The notes under the pieces: generated by a model
Told to the model about the DNA's origin: nothing
What the model saw: only the letters and a program-made list of their open reading frames with translations
Databases searched by the model: none
Assembly: GCA_947313765.1 (NCBI GenBank)
Contig: CAMZNQ010000182.1
Span: 1 to 9,283 of the forward strand
Direction: 5' to 3'
Length of the DNA stretch: 9,283 nucleotides
DNA from: an uncultured Sulfurovum sp.
GTDB lineage: Bacteria; Campylobacterota; Campylobacteria; Campylobacterales; Sulfurovaceae
Translations under genes and position numbers: made by a program
Shown here: positions 6,338 to 9,283 of the stretch, in pieces
Layout: every line of letters starts with the position of its first letter
Numbering within the stretch: position 1 is the stretch's first letter

Positions 6338-6903
6338 TCTATTCTCCCATTAATATTTTTTTTAATCTGAAATCCTATCATAGCATTCATTAAAGCAAAA
6401 TGTGAAAAGTTTACTAATTCCTCTTTTCTTATATCTTTTAGCGTTAAAAGGTTTTTATGGAGAAGATTTTCTCTCATTGTCCCTTTTAGTAGAGGTTTTT
6501 TGGGTGTTATCCAATTCAGACCATTGTAAAAAGCGATATTTGCAATGGTAGTATCTGTAATTAATCCATCTTTTTCTATGATAACTTCATTGTAATCTCC
6601 TCTTAACCTATCTAACTCTTCTCTATTGGCATATTTATGGCTATATTCAATATCACTTTGTATTACTTTTAATGAGTCTATTGTTCGATAAGTATAGGGG
6701 ATATACTCAATTAGTTCTATATCTTTAGCGTAGAGTATACGGCAACGATAGAGACCTTTTTTTGGTGGATTGATATGTTTTTCAAGTTTTAACTCTTTTT
6801 TTTCATTAAAAAGTTTAAATCTACTACTATTGCATCTTTTATTATGCCAATAGAGATTTTTTATCTCTCCATCTTCTATCTTAATAGTCTCTAAAAGTTG
6901 CAT
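6331..6903 (-). CDS. Class IV aminotransferase, 4-amino-4-deoxychorismate lyase-like (PabC-like)
   Basis: A PLP enzyme of fold type IV, about 190 residues from ATG 6903. It most resembles the PabC-like half of PabB-PabC enzymes, which releases pyruvate from aminodeoxychorismate to give p-aminobenzoate for folate. Seen: the family start LLETIKIEDGEIKNLYWHNKR, YRCRILY, the PLP lysine in HKYANR (Lys90), VIIEKDGLITDTTIANIAF, WITPKKPLLKGTMRENLL, and a C-terminal MNAMIGF. The usual Glu of the ITET motif is Asp, as is frequent in this short subgroup. No pabA or pabB lies nearby, so the substrate is inferred. An in-frame TTG at 6915 would overlap cysK. The ATG, 4 nt after the cysK stop, fits the family start better; neither has a strong ribosome site, so coupled translation is likely. 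Confidence 0.85.
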   Translation of the reverse strand: MQLLETIKIEDGEIKNLYWHNKRCNSSRFKLFNEKKELKLEKHINPPKKGLYRCRILYAKDIELIEYIPYTYRTIDSLKVIQSDIEYSHKYANREELDRLRGDYNEVIIEKDGLITDTTIANIAFYNGLNWITPKKPLLKGTMRENLLHKNLLTLKDIRKEELVNFSHFALMNAMIGFQIKKNINGRIEC

Positions 6904-6907
6904 CTCT

Positions 6908-7822
6908 CTACTCAAATAGCTCTGTTGAGAGATAACGTTCTGCTGTATCGCATAGTATAGTTACAAATACTTTACCTCTATTTTCAGGTCGAGATGCTAC
7001 CTCAAACGTAGCATTTACATTTGCTCCAGACGAGATTCCTACAAGTAGTCCTTCTGTTTTTGCCAACTCTTTTGCTCTACTAAATGCCTCTTCATCTGAA
7101 ACTTTAATTATCTCATCATATATATCTCTATTTAGAATATTTGGAATAAATCCTGCTCCAATACCTTGAATTTTATGTGATGCACCCTCTCCACCAGAGA
7201 GAACAGGAGAGGAGAGAGGTTCTACTGCTACAACTTTTATATTTGGAATTGCCTCCTTTAGTGCCTCTGCTGTTCCTGTTAATGTTCCACCTGTTCCTAC
7301 TGAAGCGATAAAATAGTCAACTTTCTTATATGTATCTCTAATAATCTCTTTAGCCGTTGTCTCTCTATGTATTGCAGGGTTATCTGGATTGTTAAATTGT
7401 TGAAGAACAAAACCATCTCTCTCAACTGCTAGGCTCTCTGCTCTTTTTATTGCACCATTCATCCCTTCTGATGCAGGAGTAAGAACAATCTCTGCACCTA
7501 AATGGGATAGTAATTTTCTTCTCTCAATACTCATTGACTCAGGCATTGTCAATATGAGCTTTAGAGATTTAGATGCACATATCGCAGCTAACCCAACACC
7601 TGTATTTCCTGATGTTGGTTCAATTATTGTTGAGTTTATATTAATATCTCCAGACTCTAAGGCTCTATTTATCATATTCATTGCAATTCTATCTTTTACA
7701 GATGATGTGGGATTCATAAATTCACATTTTGCCAATATTGTAGCACCAGAGAGTTTTGAAAGTCTATTTAATTTAACTAAGGGTGTATTTCCTATTAGCT
7801 CTTCAATGTTGTTTGCTATCAT
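6908..7822 (-). CDS. cysK: Cysteine synthase A (O-acetylserine sulfhydrylase)
   Basis: Makes L-cysteine from O-acetyl-L-serine and sulfide with pyridoxal phosphate, in the cytoplasm. The 304 residues are typical in length. IGNTPLVKLNRL at 10-21 opens the protein, Lys43 in TSSVKDRIA binds PLP, EPTSGNTGVGLA at 68-79 holds the substrate loop (TSGNT 70-74), GTGGTLTG at 176-183 grips the phosphate, and ISSGAN lies at 263-268. The end reads CDTAERYLST where many CysK have PSSGERYLST or PDTGERYLST. CysM or a related beta-substituting enzyme cannot be fully ruled out, but PASEGMNGAI and the full-length C-terminus favour CysK. The ATG begins 3 nt after the pyrC stop with only a weak AAAGA-type ribosome site, which suggests translational coupling. 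A sulfide-using cysteine synthase suits a sulfur-metabolising bacterium. Confidence 0.93.
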   Translation of the reverse strand: MIANNIEELIGNTPLVKLNRLSKLSGATILAKCEFMNPTSSVKDRIAMNMINRALESGDININSTIIEPTSGNTGVGLAAICASKSLKLILTMPESMSIERRKLLSHLGAEIVLTPASEGMNGAIKRAESLAVERDGFVLQQFNNPDNPAIHRETTAKEIIRDTYKKVDYFIASVGTGGTLTGTAEALKEAIPNIKVVAVEPLSSPVLSGGEGASHKIQGIGAGFIPNILNRDIYDEIIKVSDEEAFSRAKELAKTEGLLVGISSGANVNATFEVASRPENRGKVFVTILCDTAERYLSTELFE

Positions 7823-7825
7823 AAT

Positions 7826-8839
7826 CTATCTTTCAATTTTTGTAATTGTATATGCTAAAGTCTCCCCTGCATACATTGGAACTACTATGCCATATCTGTT
7901 TGGAACAGTAAATGGTATTTTTTCTAAAGTTATACTCTTTTTGGGAACAGAGATATTTTTATATATTTTTTGTGCATTATTTGATACAAAATCTTGTAGC
8001 TTTTCAAGAGTAGAGTTCTCCATAAAGAGTTGAGTTAAAACTTGAAGTGCAATTGGAGATGTAAATACACCTGCTGCACAACCACAACTCTCCTTTGCAT
8101 CTTGTGGATGAGGTGCAGAGTCTGAACCAAACATAACCTTTGGATGACCATCTAGTGCTACTCTTCTTAAGGCTTCTCTATCTTCTGGTCGTTTTGCAAT
8201 AGGTTTACAAAATAGATGAGGTTGCAACATCCCACCTGCCACATCATCAAGGGTAATCATTAAATGATGAAGAGTAATAGTTGCATATAGGTTATTGAAT
8301 CTATCTAATGCTTCAACACTCTCTTTTGTTGTAATATGCTCCATAATGATAGTTAATTTTGGAAAATTTGTTGCTAACATCTCATAAATAGATACAAATT
8401 CAGCCTCTCTATCCATAACAAAACCATTAGTCTCTCCATGAATAGATAGGGGTATCTCTAGTTCACTCATGGCATCAAGTGTCTCTCTTAACTCCTCTAC
8501 ATTAAAACCACTAACTCCTCCTTCTGAATTTGTAGTAATCCCTGCTGGATATAGTTTTATTGATGTTAGTTCATCTTTAATAGATTCTAAAAACTCTTTT
8601 GTGTATGTAGGTTTAAAAAAGAGTGTCATATATGGGGTAAAAGTGTCATCTCCTATTGAAGATTTAATTCTATCTCTATATGAGACAAGCTCCTCTCTTG
8701 TCGTAACTGGTGGTACTAAGTTTGGCATAATGATTGCTCCTGCAAAACTCTTTGAACTTAGTGGTGCTACTGTTTTAAGCATATCCCCATCTCTTAGATG
8801 AAGATGCATATCTAGTGGTTTATTAATAATTATTGCCAT
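7826..8839 (-). CDS. pyrC: Dihydroorotase, PyrC type
   Basis: Catalyses the reversible ring closure of carbamoyl-aspartate to dihydroorotate, the third step of pyrimidine synthesis. All zinc and catalytic residues are visible in its 337 residues: His12 and His14 with Arg16 in DMHLHLRDG, the carboxylated Lys95 in IKLYPAGITTNS, His134 in SIHGE, His168 in MEHIT, and catalytic Asp240 in GSDSAPH. The sequence is of the short type II (E. coli PyrC-like) class, not the longer PyrC of Gram-positive bacteria. The start ATG at 8839 has AAGGAA (8852-8847) seven bases upstream. It is the first gene of a four-gene minus-strand operon with cysK, the PabC-like gene and the SspB-like gene, and is divergent from the rhodanese gene across 91 bp. 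Confidence 0.96.
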   Translation of the reverse strand: MAIIINKPLDMHLHLRDGDMLKTVAPLSSKSFAGAIIMPNLVPPVTTREELVSYRDRIKSSIGDDTFTPYMTLFFKPTYTKEFLESIKDELTSIKLYPAGITTNSEGGVSGFNVEELRETLDAMSELEIPLSIHGETNGFVMDREAEFVSIYEMLATNFPKLTIIMEHITTKESVEALDRFNNLYATITLHHLMITLDDVAGGMLQPHLFCKPIAKRPEDREALRRVALDGHPKVMFGSDSAPHPQDAKESCGCAAGVFTSPIALQVLTQLFMENSTLEKLQDFVSNNAQKIYKNISVPKKSITLEKIPFTVPNRYGIVVPMYAGETLAYTITKIER

Positions 8840-8860
8840 TTTTTATTTCCTTAAAAAGTT

Positions 8861-8897
8861 ATATTATTAATGTATTTTACCCTAAAAAGAGTATAAT
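8861..8897. promoter_or_regulatory. Divergent promoter region of pyrC operon and rhodanese gene
   Basis: On the plus strand a perfect TATAAT at 8892-8897 lies 33 nt before the rhodanese ATG. On the minus strand two weaker -10 candidates precede pyrC: TAATAT (8866-8861) and TAAAAT (8879-8874). None has a TTGACA-like partner. The close back-to-back arrangement would let one regulator influence both genes, but no operator is recognisable. Confidence 0.4.
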
Positions 8898-8930
8898 AAA
8901 TTCCATTTAAAAAGGTAAAAGGAAGATTAG

Positions 8931-9283
8931 ATGAAAAAACTACTTATATTCTCATTATTAACAGGATTAGTTTTAGCAAGCTCACCTAAACAAGATAACT
9001 ACTTAGTGGGAATAACTGATAGGCTATCTCATGTTATCACAACTGATTCAGGACAAAAAGTTAAAATTGAACGTATTCAAGATGTTGGAAATATTTTAAC
9101 TGATGATTTTGCAAAAACGTCAAGAGAGTGTCCTCCTTTTTGCATACAACCAACCAAAATAGATAAGAGGGTAGAAAATATTGGAGAGGTAGAGCTTATT
9201 AAATTTATCAATAGAAAAATCTCTTCTCATAAGGGCATTTTAATTGATACACGACTAAAGAGTTGGTTTGAATTAGAGACCAT
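8931..9283 (+). CDS. Exported rhodanese-like protein, N-terminal part (cut by window edge)
   Basis: 117 complete codons are present and the gene runs off the right edge. The start is ATG at 8931 with AAGGA at 8919-8923, seven bases upstream. Residues 1-17 are a clear signal peptide (KK, hydrophobic run, LAS), so the protein should be periplasmic. A short beta-rich segment follows (YLVGITDRLSHVITTDSGQ), then CPPFCIQP at 67-74, then ENIGEVELIKFI and GILIDTRLKSWFELET, the opening strands of a rhodanese fold. This order (signal, CPPFCIQP, IGE-E-L, LIDTR) matches periplasmic rhodanese-domain proteins I associate with sulfur-oxidising bacteria. The catalytic rhodanese Cys would lie beyond the edge, so sulfurtransferase activity cannot be judged. 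Cys67 and Cys71 could form a disulfide or bind a metal. Confidence 0.8.
   Translation, partial: MKKLLIFSLLTGLVLASSPKQDNYLVGITDRLSHVITTDSGQKVKIERIQDVGNILTDDFAKTSRECPPFCIQPTKIDKRVENIGEVELIKFINRKISSHKGILIDTRLKSWFELET

Noticed and set aside
7554..8033. Plus-strand open frame of 159 codons opposite cysK and pyrC.
   Set aside because: It is antisense across two intact conserved genes and their junction; the hydrophobic translation is a composition effect.
8469..8801. Plus-strand open frame of 110 codons opposite pyrC.
   Set aside because: It is antisense to a conserved enzyme, with no ribosome site and no motif.

Overview
The window looks like a chromosomal piece of a sulfur-associated Campylobacterota (Epsilonproteobacteria), of the Sulfurovum/Sulfurimonas kind. 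This rests on the low GC content (about 30% in three 60-base samples of the helicase gene), the UvrD-TruB pairing, a CysL/YeiE-like LysR regulator, and a periplasmic rhodanese with a CPPFCIQP motif. The genus assignment is inference; no marker gene settles it.

Layout, left to right. Positions 1-1482 are an accessory block on the minus strand. It holds a TIR-domain protein with a degenerate ATPase-like second half, followed downstream by the start of an exported WD40-repeat protein cut by the window edge. This block is richer in GC (107/237 = 45% in the WD40 fragment, about 40% in TIR samples). Positions 1483-1884 have no intact gene. They carry a candidate promoter for the TIR gene, a 98-bp element made of two inverted GTAG-headed hairpins (REPIN-like), the first codons of a PIN-domain (VapC-like) toxin gene that stop exactly at that element, a small palindrome, and the truB terminator.

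From 1885 on, the window looks like core genome. truB and uvrD form a tight minus-strand pair (7-nt gap). A 168-bp AT-rich divergent promoter region separates uvrD from a plus-strand LysR regulator. The LysR gene converges, with a 3-nt gap, on a minus-strand operon read as pyrC (dihydroorotase), cysK (cysteine synthase), a PabC-like class IV aminotransferase, and a small acidic-tailed protein resembling SspB ClpXP adaptors. Junctions in that operon are 3 nt, 4 nt and a 7-nt overlap, so translational coupling is likely. At the right edge a divergent plus-strand gene encodes the N-terminal part of an exported rhodanese-like protein.

How the genes fit together: the core part combines tRNA modification, DNA repair, pyrimidine, cysteine and probably folate synthesis, and sulfur handling (CysK, LysR, rhodanese). 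The points most worth a second look are the TIR/pseudo-ATPase plus WD40 pair, the REPIN-like element abutting a broken PIN toxin gene, and the SspB-like protein. I saw no tRNA, rRNA, CRISPR array or insertion sequence.
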